Shown: positions 25,236-38,136 of the stretch, one piece after another
Position numbering within the stretch: position 1 is the stretch's first letter
How the letters are laid out: every line of letters begins with the position of its first letter
NCBI GenBank assembly: GCA_032158295.1
Contig: CM063251.1
Span: 21,325,933 to 21,389,932, forward strand
DNA length: 64,000 bases
Direction: 5' to 3'
Origin: Pycnopodia helianthoides
Lineage: Eukaryota; Echinodermata; Asteroidea; Forcipulatida; Asteriidae
The notes under the pieces: model-generated
Databases searched by the model: none
Seen by the model: the letters and a program-made list of their open reading frames with translations, nothing else
Told to the model about the DNA's origin: nothing
Made by a program: the position numbers and the translations under genes

Positions 25236-25880
25236 GTCGAGTTACCTACTTCATACTACGCCAAAGGTGAGAGTATATGTGTGTGTGTATGTGCTGGCGA
25301 TTGTGTAACAATATAACGTGCACGGTCTGTATACTATAATCCGTCCCCCTGGGATAGGGACAGATAGAGGGAGAGAATGCCGTGACGACCAATTCAGCCT
25401 GTCACGGCTTGAGTTGGTTTTCAACTTCGACGAAACTCCACTCCCAGAGTTGGGGGGACGATCATGCTCCACGGAGTACGCATTATAATTACACGACGAG
25501 TTGTCCACACCGACGCAGAGGTGCGGTGATCATCAGCACGTGGGAAACCATTGCACTGACAGACCCCTGCGTTGTCATCACACACGCTGAATGACACGAA
25601 CCAACATTGAGTAAGTTGTATTATTAAAATGTCATAGACCCGCGAGGTTGTTTATTTTCATGCTGTGGCAATGGTGTCATTGCTTGTGGATTAACTTGGA
25701 TGGGAGTAATACTTTATAGTCACACGGCCTCGTCAGCGTGAATGACAGTCGACGAGGAGTGTTTCTTAGCAAATTAAGGATTATTCACTTAGTAACGCGA
25801 GGACGGATCGTCTCCAACCCAAGTGTGTGGTCATGGTCCAACGGTACTTCATATTTTGCTGATACTTGAATGTGTTCGCG

Positions 25881-26658
25881 ATGTTTGCCAATTCATGTTT
25901 GAAAGTGGTGTTATGGAATGCTGCAGTCTTAGTTATTTTGACCCTACGGACAGGTGCGATATTAACAGGTGACGTTAGCGTTAACAGTGGCATCGATCCA
26001 GCACAAAATGACCGTGACATAAATATCGCTGTTCTACTTCCACGGTACCCGGTGGCGTGGATGTATGCCGGTGACACTGTCCGGTACCCCTTCTATTCTC
26101 AGATGGTTCTACCTGCCGTCCACATCGCCGTCAAAAAGGCCCGCCGGACAACGATGCAGAGTAGAAATATCACCTTATCCGTTGTGGACACCCAATGCAA
26201 ACTCAGCACCGGTCAGTTTCGCATGGTGGATTTGGAAATGAAGCTCAAGCCGGACCTGTACCTGGGCCCGGGCTGCGAGTACACAACCTCGGGTATAGGA
26301 CGGTTCCTGGGCCACTGGGGACTGCCCCACATCACGGCCGGCGGGCTGGCCGAGGGGTTCCGTGGGAAACAACAGGAGGACTATCCAACACTTACCCGGG
26401 TGCAGGGGAGCTACAGGAAACAGGCTGGGTTTATCGCCCGCTACTTCCAACAAAACAAATGGAATCATACTCAGTTGCTTTTCTTCGACACTGAGAGTGA
26501 AATCAGAGACTGTTACTTAGCCATGGGATCACTATACAGAATACTAAGTTCAAGCAGAACTCAAGTCAGTTACTACGGGATTAATAAAAAGGAGCAGGAT
26601 TATACAAATGAGATGTCTAAAACTTTGCTTAAGGAGAAAGTCCAACCAGTGTCAAGAA
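25881..26658 (+). CDS. Natriuretic-peptide-receptor-like first exon B
   Basis: First coding exon (259 codons plus one base) of a receptor of the same family as A and C. The first ATG after an upstream in-frame TGA is 25881, with G at -3; the frame also reads upstream to a TTG at 25866, which is not used as a start. Features are a signal peptide (about 1-30), INIAVLLPRYP (47-57), the sequon NIT (96-98), DTQC with Cys106, LGPGCEY with Cys132 (26 residues apart, the family's first disulfide), HWGLPHITAGGLAEGF (145-160), LTRVQGSYRKQ (171-181), WNHT (194-197) and IRDCY with Cys211. In NPRs the last Cys pairs with one encoded just after this exon. It ends AGAA|GTAAGT, a consensus donor, in phase 1. 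Intact, with both loop cysteines. Its neighbour 3 kb upstream is the paralogous exon A. Confidence 0.92.
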
Positions 26659-26881
26659 GTAAGTGATTTATGTGCTCTTCGTTGTCCGTTTTCATCATTT
26701 CTTGTCCAACCCGTGTCACATTTTCAAATTTATTAGAATCTCGGTTTGGGGGGATGTTTGTGAAAAGTCGTCAATAAGTCAACAGACTGTAAACAAAACC
26801 ACCATAGACTGGGTTTAGTCAAGGCTTTCTATAAATGTCTTGCAGCATTCCTGCATGCGTTTATTTATTCTCCTTTCACAG

Positions 26882-26938
26882 CATGTGGCGATCCACGTCG
26901 TCCTAATTCTGTCATAACCTTTTTGGGAGTTGAAAAAG
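26882..26938 (+). other. Weak candidate second exon after exon B
   Basis: A pyrimidine-rich tract ending TTTCACAG (to 26881) precedes a 57-nt open stretch ended by AAAAAG|GTAAAC. Read in the phase exon B requires, it gives a peptide starting T-C-G-D-P-R-R. In NPR-type receptors exon 2 starts with a few hydrophobic residues and then a Cys (VxxxCGSP in NPR2-like proteins) that pairs with the exon 1 NDC/RDC cysteine. The phase and the Cys fit. The missing hydrophobic strand, the short length and the poor match afterwards argue against it. It may be chance or a remnant. Confidence 0.13.
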
Positions 26939-29900
26939 GTAAACTGATTCCCTTTTCAAAACTGACGTTCTTTAAACGGTGTAAATACTTCTGCAAATAT
27001 GTCCCAGCGTGCTGGATATATATGCATATGAGCTTTGGCCAACTTGGAAATTTAGCTATCAAGCCCTTTTCCCCTCCTGCTATTGTGTTGAAGACTTGCT
27101 TCCAGGTTTAATCAAGCATTAGTCGCTTACAGGCTTCAGCACATAACGGATGTTGGGTTCACGGTGTAAAGCCTGCAACACGGAACAGAACACAGGGCTC
27201 TGATTCCACGGATTTATCAATCCATTGCGATTTTTTGCAGACAGTCCGTCCTTGTTCGCTTGCGTGCCGTGCGAGACTTGGCCTTCGGTTCGCTTCGCCC
27301 ATGGGGACCTCCTCACGGACATCTTGTGCCGTCCTTTACACATGCCATAAACAAACACCCTAAAGTCATCTATTCCATGTACTCCTTTTGTTGCATTGAA
27401 TGCGGAGCAGCGCGGCTGTAAATACACACGAATCCACAAGGGGAACAGGGCTATAATACGCGAAGCAAGTGTAGTGGAGCAAAACCCACATAAATTGACT
27501 GTGACTTTCTACACACCTAGGCGGCAGACCATTTCAGTCTTATTATATTAAGTACTAAACTTGAGTGCTACACTCAATTAAGATATACGCCGATGCTTGC
27601 GTATAAATCATTTATTATCTGCTAAATCCCCTAATTGGGACTGCTAATTATAGTTTACAAAAAGGAGAGAAAAGACAGTAGGCTTGGTGCAGTGTAAACT
27701 AAAATGCTATTCATGGATGGTCTTGTTTGGGTGATGATGTGGCCGTTGTAAGCCACTCTTTCCCTGTGGCATGCAGCTCTGTAACCCCCACTCAGCTCTG
27801 TATACCCACTCCAGGATATATCGTGGTAATTGGACCTGGTATTTTCACCTCCATTACTGACTTCCTTTACGGAATTTGATTTCAGGCCCATTCATACATT
27901 CCCGCCAGTCTAAAAGGATTGCCGAGGATTGCACTCCGACTCCTGTATTTTTGTTATCCACTGTTGACTGGAATGCCATTTTGATTTATGAGAGAAGCCA
28001 TGCAGGTTTGTGTCGTATACCATGAGCGAAATCTGTGTTGTCTTTTCTTGTTTCATTGAAATGGTTAACTTTTTTTGGGGGGGGGGGGGCTATCTCTAAA
28101 CACGATCAAATATCATTGGTTGATATTTTTCAACAATAGGAGTGGATTTAATGTGTGGTTGAACAGTCTTTCGATGAATGCCAACCCAACACAGGCCTCT
28201 TGTTAATGTTCCCGGGTCAATTAGACTGGATTTTCCCACACTTTGAGCCGCGATCCTCTACAATACTATAATACATGGTAGGACTTTGCCAAAAAGCCAA
28301 AAGCTCTTTGCTGATCAAGCCACATGTTACCACCGCATAAACAGGTCGTGGTGACTAGTGCCGTATATCATCAGCTACACACACGCATTGGTGGTGTGGT
28401 AGACGTGCACGTGCCGTAACTACAGCTGTTCGAATCAACCGTTAATGTGTTAGGGCGCCTCCACGGGCAAACGCTTATAGTTACACCGGGCACTGGTGTG
28501 ACAATAATCACCGGTACCTGCAGCAAATTATTTCGAAGCAATAACATATATAAAGTAGTAACGTCTTGTGGGGAAAGGTTGGCTATAGTTACAAAAAAGA
28601 AAAATCAATTAGTGTTGACCATTCTGCTCATTTATATTTAGCTCTTAATCATGTCCTTGAACCAGTTAATTATGTTTCAAAGAATTGTAATTTATTATAT
28701 GCGCGTCTATATTATTGTTCAATTTAATCTCAACCCAAGAAGACAATTATTCCAAAATTTGAGAAACTACATCCGTAATTAAAAACAATCAGTACATATA
28801 AGACATTGATCTCAAAATCAATATAAAAGCGAATAAACGTAAATGATATGCAACTAGAAACTAATGAATAAATAGATAAATAACTAAGTAGGTAATAACT
28901 ATGCACAAGAGAGGCGGGGAGCATAAGGTTGTAAAGGTAATATAAAAAATTATTTTTTTTTAATGCGGGATCGGTATTTGACACAAAACATTTACATAAA
29001 AATAGAGTGCGGGGTTGTGCAAGGTTGTTTCATGACCGTCGCATTTTAAATTTGACCGTTGCAAAAAAATTCTCCATATTTGTCGATGAAAGTTAATGTT
29101 AAGTTAATTAAACAACATGATGCTGCAATCAACAAGATTTCGACGTTGCTAACTGTAAATTAATAATAGACTGGCACTTGTTCTCCATTGATCATCAACA
29201 CTATGCGTGAATGTATTCAACTTGGAATCAGGAGTCAATGGATACGACTTGTCTTTAATTTGGGAAAAAAGTTCCATAATTCTGTCGCAGAAAAATGTTT
29301 CCTAATTCGTCGACATCAATCATCAGGTTTTTAATTAGTTTCCGAAGCACTTCACTGGTTGCACGGAATTCTCCATGATTGGTTAATATATGTTTTGTTT
29401 ATATACATATATTGTTTATTCGAGTACTTTTAATATTGAACCATATAGGTCAAAAGCACACTCCCATAAGTACTTATAATGGTTTAATAATATCAAACCT
29501 GTTAGCCCATATTCGTGAAATATGTATCATTTTGTGAACAGTATTAGATCATATGAAAACGAATCAAAATTAATCATTGCTTAGGTCTATTTTTTGTCTG
29601 GTCTTCTTATCATGATGCACTCTCCCTATAGGGTCATGTTCTGGGGATTTTAAGTACAAAAACGAACATCGGGGGAAAAAAGCACCATCCCCTCGAGACA
29701 GTCAACCGCCCTGACTTGCATAACTTAATCCAGCCGTCATAGAAAACAACATAACCTGTTGGATTTTTAGTTTTCGATTCGAAGCAATCATTCAAAACCA
29801 AACACGGTCCGTGGAAAATTCACTTTGCGTTCGACCGAATCAATCGTTAAATGCCACGCACGGCCGCTCCATCGATTGAAAACAGTACGATAAACTTGTG

Positions 29901-30610
29901 AAAGGCCTTGCAAATGAAGGGAAAAGTTAATGGGCTTCAAAAGTTGGCCGACATACCGTCCCCAAGTACTCGAAATTATGCTCTTTCTAGGTAATGAGGT
30001 GGAAGCCTCCACTCTTTTAAAGTTTTTTTGTTTTAATTCAAGCATTAACAATCAAATTGTGTATTAATTAATATGGATAATAAGTTTGGCCCTTAGTGGC
30101 TGTACGCATATAATCTTGTGTATGTAAAAGATGCTCACCAATTTAATAGCTGTGTTCTTGCTCAGCGGCTCCCAAAACAGTGAATAAGTCAGATAATAGT
30201 GTTTTGTTACAGAAAATAATCAATATTTGACGGCCAATCTTGTACGATATTTAATTATCTAGCCATGGTAGTCCATCAGTGCAGCCATGCGTACGGTGAG
30301 TCAGCTCATAAGTTGTACTTTTCAACATTTCGTTGGTGCAAAAAAAGCTTCGTGCTTTGGTACTCGTAATAAAAAAAGAGCAATTTTGCTTACAAACCTA
30401 TTGTCAAAGGATACAGAGCAGTTCCCTCCCACGACGCATTGAAGTGGATCACACAAACACCTTTTTTCAGAGAGGTTTAACTTTTCATTTGAACAAAAAT
30501 TCCTCAGACTCCTATACTGTATACATCAAGTGTTTACTAAAGACCCATGGAGCCTGGCAGGCACAATCAAAGCGCAATGAAAGAAAGAAAAAATTGTTTT
30601 TATTGCAGCA
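26939..30610. other. Non-coding downstream of exon B
   Basis: No exon recognised. It holds a T7/G13 junction at about 28070-28089 and AT-rich DNA around 28.6-29.6 kb. A 106-codon minus-strand frame at 27119-27439 has no recognisable domain and was not called. Confidence 0.45.
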
Positions 30611-30613
30611 CAA

Positions 30614-31440
30614 CCAATAGTTCAAAAACTTGTACCCAACATTTCTCTTTCTGTTGGAAATACCATTATCAAACCATCCTCCATAATAAGAAACCTTTGT
30701 ATTTTCTTTGATTCGGCCATGACTATGTCCAAACGTCCTCCCTCAATCTGTAAAAATGTCAATTTTCACATGAGAAACCTGTCACGTGTACGTAGCCTGG
30801 TAGACGCAACAACTTGTTACCATGTTGTTCGTGCTCTTGCCACATCTCGTTTAGACTATGGAAACTCTCTTCTCTATAGGTTGTCCAGTAAAGACACTAA
30901 ACGCATCCAACAACTCCAGAACAGGGCAGCCAAATTAATCTCTTTGGCAAAATAATCTGACCACGTCTCACCCCTCCTTCAACAACTCCAATGGCTTCCT
31001 ATTCATGAACGTATCATCTTCAAGTTGTTAACAGTCACATACACTATAAATGTTGAAACAACTGCTTCCTTACCTTACTGAGCTTATCACTCCTTACCAG
31101 CCAAATCGCACACTCCGTTGCAGCTCAGATACAAGGATTCTCACTAAACCTCAAACCAGATACTCTGCATCTTCCAAAGGTTTTTATGCAGCTGCTCCAA
31201 ACCTTTGGAACAGTCTTCCTTATCAAATACGTCATGAAATTTCACTTACTGAATTCAAAACATTGTTTGAAACTCACCTTTTCCAGACTTATTTTGCTTA
31301 CTAGGCTATTTATTTGTTTCTCATTCCTTGGTATTGTTAATCCTTGATTGTTGTAATTTGTTATTGTTGTATTATTCGGTATCTTTTCTGCGTAAGAACG
31401 CTATATAAATGCTTAGATCACTATTACTATATTAAAACAT
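30614..31440 (+). pseudogene. CR1/L2-type non-LTR retrotransposon 3' end, broken
   Basis: The translated remnants are the C-terminal end of a CR1/L2-clade reverse transcriptase: an IRNLxxxFDSAMTMS segment just before 30725, then LVDATTCYHVVRALATSRLDYGNSLLY and LQNRAAKLI (to 30952), then LLQQLQWLPIHERIIFKLL (about 30974-31030), PYLTELITPYQP (31071-31106) and APNLWNSLPYQIR (to about 31235). The frame is broken by a TAA at 30953-30955 and by a frameshift between about 31035 and 31070. The 3' tail, with CGCTATATAAATGC at about 31399-31412 and short ATTACTAT repeats, is typical of the group. The 5' part of the element is absent, as is usual for truncated insertion. Confidence 0.88.
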
Positions 31441-32031
31441 CAAATCTTAAATTTGTATGAAATTCGTACTGTACAATTAAGAGATACCAACTTTTGATAA
31501 AGAGAATGGGGACATTTGAAAACTTGTTTTGAGCGATTGTTCTTTTTTTCCTTCACTTTTTTGGATTTTGTTTGGTAGAATAACGGTAATTAGTATTTCT
31601 TTTGAGGGAACTGGCGTAGTATCTTGGCATGTAATATACACAAAGTCAGTCTGTTTGAGGTATAACATGGTCTACTGTACTACCGGAGGAAACTGTTTCT
31701 CATACCATGACCATGATGATGTCCGTGTGAGGAACACGTTTTGATAATTGGAATATTAGTATACGGATGTATTTTTGTCAAATAAGTCGGTGAATGTTGA
31801 TGAAATGTTCACTGTGAAAACAATATTACCAAAGTACAGGCATGAACAGATTAATAATGCACAGCCAATTCATAAGGGCCAGTTTGTGGCGGCGTGAGGG
31901 CGAAAAAGTCAAAAGCATCAAAAAACAGCTGTCTTGGATTGTAATTGAATTCAATCTGATTTGTGCTTATTTTTCTGTGATCCATCTGGCAAGCTTTACA
32001 CAGTTCTTGGCCCGTCTCGTGGTTCTTGCGC
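31441..32031. other. Non-coding, no recognised feature
   Basis: Nothing recognised between the retrotransposon tail and the next MITE copy. Confidence 0.5.
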
Positions 32032-32236
32032 TTAAAGGGAGGGTATATCTTTGGTAATTACTCAAAAAATGTATGACCATAAAAATTGACTTGGTGAGAA
32101 GCACTGCAGCTGTTGATAATGTTTAACATGTTGAGAAACGATTCCCTTCAAAGGAATGTGGTTTTAGAGGGAGGGATTTAGAAACCTTTCAATATGAGAA
32201 ACGTTTCTGCATGAAACGTTTCTCAGATTGTGTATT
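32032..32236 (-). mobile_element. TTAA-flanked MITE, inverted truncated copy 3
   Basis: Starts TTAAAGGGAGGGTATA, then TTTGGTAATTACTCAA, matching the reverse complement of the right end of the 35006-35391 copy. Homology runs for about 205 bp and stops just after an internal hairpin whose 13-bp arms (32195-32207 and 32213-32225) are perfectly complementary. The other terminus is missing. Confidence 0.75.
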
Positions 32237-35000
32237 TTAATTACGGATTATTATTCTTCCTGCGTGGACAAAACCGCCCCAGATTTTGTGCAATATTTTA
32301 AAAACGCTATCACCCATTGAAACGAAATTTGTACAAGTTAGTTTTATTGTATATACATTTAGATAGGATTAAAACAATCGGACGGTTCCAAAAACCAAAG
32401 GTTTACTTTGCCTCTAAAAAAAACGTGTACCATGTAGTGTCAGGTCTATACAAAAAGGTATTATTTGTTGGCATTGTTATCTTTCTAAGAGTTCTGAACT
32501 GTGTGTTTCTTTTTCGCGGTTCACGTCTTGACACATGGTCTGCAGTCTTACATGTGAAACAGTGACCACAAGAGGGCCCTATTAGTGTTACTCACATGGA
32601 CACTTAGGGCGACACTTAATGACCGTAAAAATGTCACCACATTACGATGTTCAAACACTGAACAGGAACGTTGTGTTAGTTAATGTACAACCAGTGTATA
32701 GTAACCAAACGACATTTCGAACGCTCCGTATCGTATTGTACTCTTAATCGACTTTGCATCGAAGCTTTTGTTAAATTAAATAGACTTTACTGTTGACTTT
32801 TTGTATTGAGGCATGCCTCTCTTATCCTAGGGTAGAAATCGGTTACTGGGGCTGAGCTGTCCTTGAGAGAATGTCAACACCGCGGATGGTTTAATCTATT
32901 TAGCAAAGAATTTAAAATTCAATCCTTTCATGATGGTGAGATATTAGACTGAGCTTCCTGTGATTTTTATTTTGCTCATCAAGCACGTTGAATTCAGTTT
33001 GAGCTATCCTAATGGTTCTTAATGGCGGAATGTGTGTACTCTTTATGTCTGTAATGGGGCTGCATAAAGTCCCTGGATCCATGCTGGAAAATACTGGATT
33101 GTGTTGGTTGGGATTGTTGTCTGTCCTTGTGCTCAGAATGGTCTGATGAGTTTCAACAGACACTTTTGGTAATGGTGTTTCAAACTGTACCCCATTCTTT
33201 GCTTGCTTACTTGACAGTCCCTTGATTTATCTACTACGCTGATTGTAAAGTCAGATGTCTCTACTATGAACGCATAACTGTGTTAGAACTGTAGTAGACG
33301 AATAATGTGAAGGTTACCCCTCAGTTACCCATATTTAATGTATTTGCTCTTTCTGTGAAATAAAAACCCGGAGTACAATTTCAACAAAACTTTTGTCACT
33401 GGAGAAAGTTATACGGTATTCAGCTTTACACATAAGTTTCTGAATGGCTTCGGGAGTAACAACGCGCGTAATTTATCTACCAACCAATCAATTAGAGGTT
33501 TCTTTTAGTTGGCGGTCGGTAAGTTGGACAAAATAAAACAGAATCTGTAAAAGTCTCTGAGGGTGAGTGGCCTTACGATGCTAGTTACATCTTCTCATCC
33601 AGCTACCTCGCATTTCAACGGCTAAAGAATTTGATGTACAATCATTTTCAAAACTGCCATGACAAGTCTCGTGATTACTTTGTAAAATGAGCGACATTTC
33701 CATTCTCGGGGTGAAACAAGAGGTACTTTTGGTTATTAACTGTCTGGACTAATGGATTGAATAGTCGCATTCTTTGCAGTGGAGTAAATCTCTTTAGGTG
33801 ACATTTCTGCCATTCCTACTTTGTGACTGTAGCGCTAGCGGATTCAAATCGAGAGTACTTTTTAATACACGCCCCAATGTAATCAGATAGCTTGTGAATG
33901 AAAGAAATGCAACGACAGTGGTTTGGTAACGAGGGGAAACTTTACTGCTACAATGCTGCTACATAGTGACTGTATTTTAATTGTTGCAAAAGTATAGTAA
34001 GTACACAGGGGCTGTGTTTTGACCTTATTGCATTGGACGCACTTTGCACTTTGTGCATCAATCGTAAAGCAGGATGCATGTGTTTTTATAACCAACCAGT
34101 GAATGGTGTAAATGCAAACTTGAAACCCTCCTATCCACACGCTCAGTATTAAACCGGACCACGGGCCTCCTTGTTGTCTCCACGGTGGGTGCACTCTGCC
34201 TTTTATTTACCCAGCACTCGTGTCGAGAACAAAAACGGACTGAGTTTCGTGCTACGCGGGAGGTTTCGTCAATGTGGACTTTTGCACCGAGCCGTGTTTT
34301 AGCTGTGATTCCGACCGTACCCTGCACTCAAATCACGGCGTCAGGTCTATTACGTCCACGCTTTACCAACTTTCCCAATTACGAACAATTATAAAGCACT
34401 TAAATGTTTTTATCACATTGCACACAAAGGGGGCTGCATTTAACGGCGTTTGCGCGGTGTATCCAAATACCCATTAAAATCTTGCTCGCCGGCACGGAAT
34501 GGTAGCTAAAACACTCCATTCGATCAGATCGCATTAATATGGATTGAGAACACACACTGTTCACGAAAACCGTTTCTGAAATCATTGAATTTCAGCTATA
34601 GAGTTGACCCAAGATTCAATTTAGAATTAACCTGAATTAAACTACTGAAATAAAAAGGAATCCAGACCGTGGGGAACCTGTTAAATGGTCAACAGAACGC
34701 GTGTTCATTGAGCTCATTAATGGCGTTACATTTGCCATTTGAATCATATAATATACACAAGATGATGGCGTGCGTGAGTGTATAGCATCAATGGTTTTTT
34801 CTGATTAGTAAATTCTTTTATGATCGTGTTGTTTTTAATGAACACATCGTCCAACCCAGGCTGGTCCAACCGGTCTGCCATCACTCCATCAAATTAGATT
34901 CCGTTTTAGAATAACTAATGTTTCAGGGATTTTGTGCACGTTAATTTTGTTTCATTTCTGTTGCGGCAACGCAGGTGATTTGTGATGTTATCAGATGGTG
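32237..35000. other. Non-coding, no recognised feature
   Basis: No exon, RNA gene or named repeat recognised. Two overlapping minus-strand frames (33883-34194 and 34058-34327) lie in a slightly GC-richer patch and have no domain signal. Confidence 0.45.
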
Positions 35001-35005
35001 TTTCC

Positions 35006-35391
35006 TTAAAGGCAGGGTATACTTTTGGTAATTGTCAAAGACTTGTATCTTCACTTGGTGTATCCCAACATACATAAAATAACAAACCTGTGAAAACTTG
35101 GGCTCAATTGGTCATCAAAGTTGCAACAAAATAATTAAAGAAAAAACACCCTTGTTGCATAGAATTGCGTGCTTTCAAATGCCTGAGAAAGGCTTCATGC
35201 CAGAAGCCTTTCTCAGATTCAAATATTTAAGTGAGAAATAACCTCTTTCTCAAAAACAGCATTACTTCAGAGGGAGTCGTTTCTCACAATGCTTTATACT
35301 ATCAGCAGCTCTCAGCTGCTCCCTACCAAGTACATTTACATGGTAATATAATATTTCTTGAGTAATTACCAAACGTATCCATTGCCTTTAA
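35006..35391 (+). mobile_element. TTAA-flanked MITE, copy 2 (fullest)
   Basis: Begins TTAAAGGCAGGGTATACTTT and ends ATCCATTGCCTTTAA, with imperfect terminal repeats and TTAA at both ends. Shares ATTGTCAAAGA, CTTGGTGTATCCCAACAT, GGGCTCAATTGGTCATC and AGAGGGAGTCGTTTCTCACAATG-type blocks with copies 1 and 3. Contains an internal hairpin with 13-bp perfect arms (35184-35196 and 35203-35215) whose sequence differs from that in copy 3. Non-coding. Confidence 0.85.
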
Positions 35392-37120
35392 GTTTGACAT
35401 TATTCTAAACGGAAATATTTCTCGGGGGGGTGGTACTGGTATAATTTTTATGTTGAGAGCTTTCCAAGTTTGAATTAATCAATTTATGTCAATAACAGCG
35501 AATCTTGCACTAAATCTTAAAAAATTAATGGGAAGACACTTAAACGTAAAGCTCATGAAACCGCGTTGTCATGTGCACAAAAATACCTTCCGTATATTTA
35601 GAGAAAGGGTATTGTTAAAAAAATAACATGAACAAAATTAAATAATGTATGTTGCCAAACACTGGGTTGATTTTGCGAACGTCATCGCGTCTGTTTTTAG
35701 ATATGCGAGGTCAAGTGCATTATTGTGTTCATAGAAATAAGACGCGTGTTTACTATTTATTATGAGATAGCGTGCAAGATGCGTCTTGAAGATGCTGTCT
35801 TTTTTTTTACTAGTATTTTTTTCAATTCTATTGAAGCACAAATCGTTTGCCCATTATTCATACCTGGTCATAACTCATCCTGTGTATTGATCACAAGATT
35901 TAAAAAAAAAAACACACAAAATGGCCAGTAACGTGATTTGTTTCCAATTTGCTGAGAATGGGGCTTCGATTTTACACCACAGGTCTAAGAATTTCACGAA
36001 AGGACAGTGTGGAGAAATCTCAACAAAGCATGGCATTTATGAATAGTGTGATCCACCGTTCGTTGCCCTACTCAATATGTATACAAAATATGAATCGATA
36101 GTCAGCTATTACATTGTGAGGCTTTGAGGAAACCTAGACAATTCGTATGATGTGTTTGAAAGAGAAGTAAATATTTCAATAGGGAAGGTAACAGTTCAAT
36201 GTGACTTTGTGTGCTTTCACACGTCGACAACTCTGCGGCCAAACAAAATACTGTCTTGATTTCCATGGAGGTAAATATTGCACTGCAATAACAGAGTTGT
36301 CGAAATCAATTGCTTGGCCATAACCTGACTGAATTCAAAAAAATAATAAGATATATGGGCATTGATTGTTTCAATCAGAGACACCAAGGAAATCAGGGGC
36401 AAAAACAGCAGTGACTTTCCAATTTAATCATCGAAGAAATACGACCATTGTAGGGGTAGTGTTTTAAAAACATATCTCGCTATAATTGTACTTTTTTCAT
36501 GGAAGATTTGATTTATAGCACAATTGTTGGACTCGCGGGATCCCATTATTCCTGCATGGTAGGTCTCATTTTCAATAAACAATATGACGATGTCCTCACT
36601 TTTTTTGTCGAGCTCTTAATTTCATCTTGTGTGCTTTCATTGTACCTTCACTTCAAATTGATGTCATAAATCGAATACAGTAGAGTACATTATCAACCCC
36701 TTCAGATTACAAACCATCAATTTGAGTCTCTTAAATTCGTAATAGAATATAACACTCTGTGTACGATAACTCTCGTTTACTTAGCTTCAATCAGTCACTT
36801 GCTCGGCATACCCCGTCCCCGATTTTCATCGAGAATTTCTTTTTCACTGACACTATAAGTCTCTTTTTCAACAAGATTTGGGGTTCTAAATTGACGCACA
36901 ACGAGCTAGCTTTTCAAAGAACTGACATAAATAAAATAAAAAATACATATAGGCCTACAATTCCCCAAATTTGAATGATTAGAATGGTGGTTAATATCGA
37001 CACTTTAAATTTAAAAAGTAAATAAATACAGTTGAAATAAAACGTTTCCAAATCCATTACAATTGGTAGGTCTAAGATTTTTTTCTCAGCATAATGCTGA
37101 TTTTGTAGGACAACTTTCAA
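35392..37120. other. Non-coding, no recognised feature
   Basis: A G7 tract at about 35424 is followed by GTGGTACTGGTATA, which resembles the tract following a G run at 25104. Nothing else is recognised. Confidence 0.45.
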
Positions 37121-37345
37121 TTTAGATACAAAGTCACCTGTGAAAGTTTCAACTGAATACAGTGTCCACTTGTTAAGGAAACTGCCAAAAACTGTCACAG
37201 TAATTTCATCATCAAAAACGTCATTTCTGTCCACGTTTATCGAGGTGACAGTGGGTACCAACCGCATCTCTTGCCGCAACATTCACAAACGGACACCACG
37301 GAAATTTGAATCTCCAAACGTCGCTAGCAGGTGATCTTTGGAGAT
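37121..37345 (+). repeat. Dispersed repeat pair, copy 1
   Basis: Shares a colinear run of words with 43081-43265: CTGTGAAAGTTT(C)AACTGAATA, GTGACAG(T/C)GGGTACCAAC and ACACCACGGAAAT followed by TCTCCAAA. Both copies are in the same orientation. It may be part of a longer MITE-like element; ends were not determined. The 122-codon minus-strand frame here is repeat DNA, not a gene. Confidence 0.65.
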
Positions 37346-37599
37346 AAACAATTTTCGACGTACGTTTATGATTTGCAGGGGAAAAAACTAAAACATACAG
37401 CTACAAGATCAAGGGGACATTAAAACGGCTAAAACTGCGGAAAGACAATTAAACAGAAAAATAGCATATCAGAATTTTTTTTTTTAAATGGCACAAAGAA
37501 GTCAAGAAAAAATTTATTTAGGGGGAAAAGAAGACAGTGAAAAGAACAAATAAAGGGTGAGCTAAAACTGAGACAAATAATAAAGCACACTAATTAAAC

Positions 37600-37927
37600 T
37601 TAAAGGAACATTACAGAATTGGTAATTGTAAAATATACTTTTGATCACAGATTAACATAAAACTTACACGGTCTAATGATGATGATAGTAGAAAACATCC
37701 CTTGAAATATTTCTGTCTGAAATGCCATATTTGATCAGAAATGAATAAACTAATTTTCCGATTTGAGTTTATCGCTCAGTGAGCGTTTTATTCATTTGTT
37801 GAACCTGGCCGATCGATCTCAAACTTCTACAGGTTTGTCAGTTTATGTATATGGTGGATTACATAAAGTGCTTACACTGCCAGCAACTGTTTTGTTAGCA
37901 AAAACCAATTGTGTAATGTTCCTTTAA
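37600..37927 (+). mobile_element. TTAA-flanked MITE, second family
   Basis: Starts TTAAAGGAACATTACAGAAT and ends ATTGTGTAATGTTCCTTTAA, i.e. about 20-bp near-perfect inverted repeats with TTAA at both ends. The right half contains CAGGTTTGTCAGTTTATGTA and CTGCCAGCAACTGTTTTGTT, shared with 45270-45424. Non-coding, 328 bp. It starts with the same TTAAAGG as the 8861/35006 family, suggesting mobilisation by a related transposase. Confidence 0.85.
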
Positions 37928-38136
37928 ACAAGAATAGATTAAAATGGAAATTAAAACAAAGACGGCAAGATAACAGTGTGAAATAGACGGGGACTCCTAA
38001 GTCCTCCATTTTGAATCCTGACAACCAAGAATCATTATTCTCCCAATTGGTCCCAGTGAGTCTACAAACCATATCATTAGAAATCACTCTCTTATTCAAG
38101 TTGTTTATTAGAAAGTTTTGTTATGGTATTTGACTG

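Noticed and set aside
36914..37282. 122-codon minus-strand frame
   Set aside because: Lies in the dispersed repeat shared with 43081-43265, where the other copy has only a different short frame.
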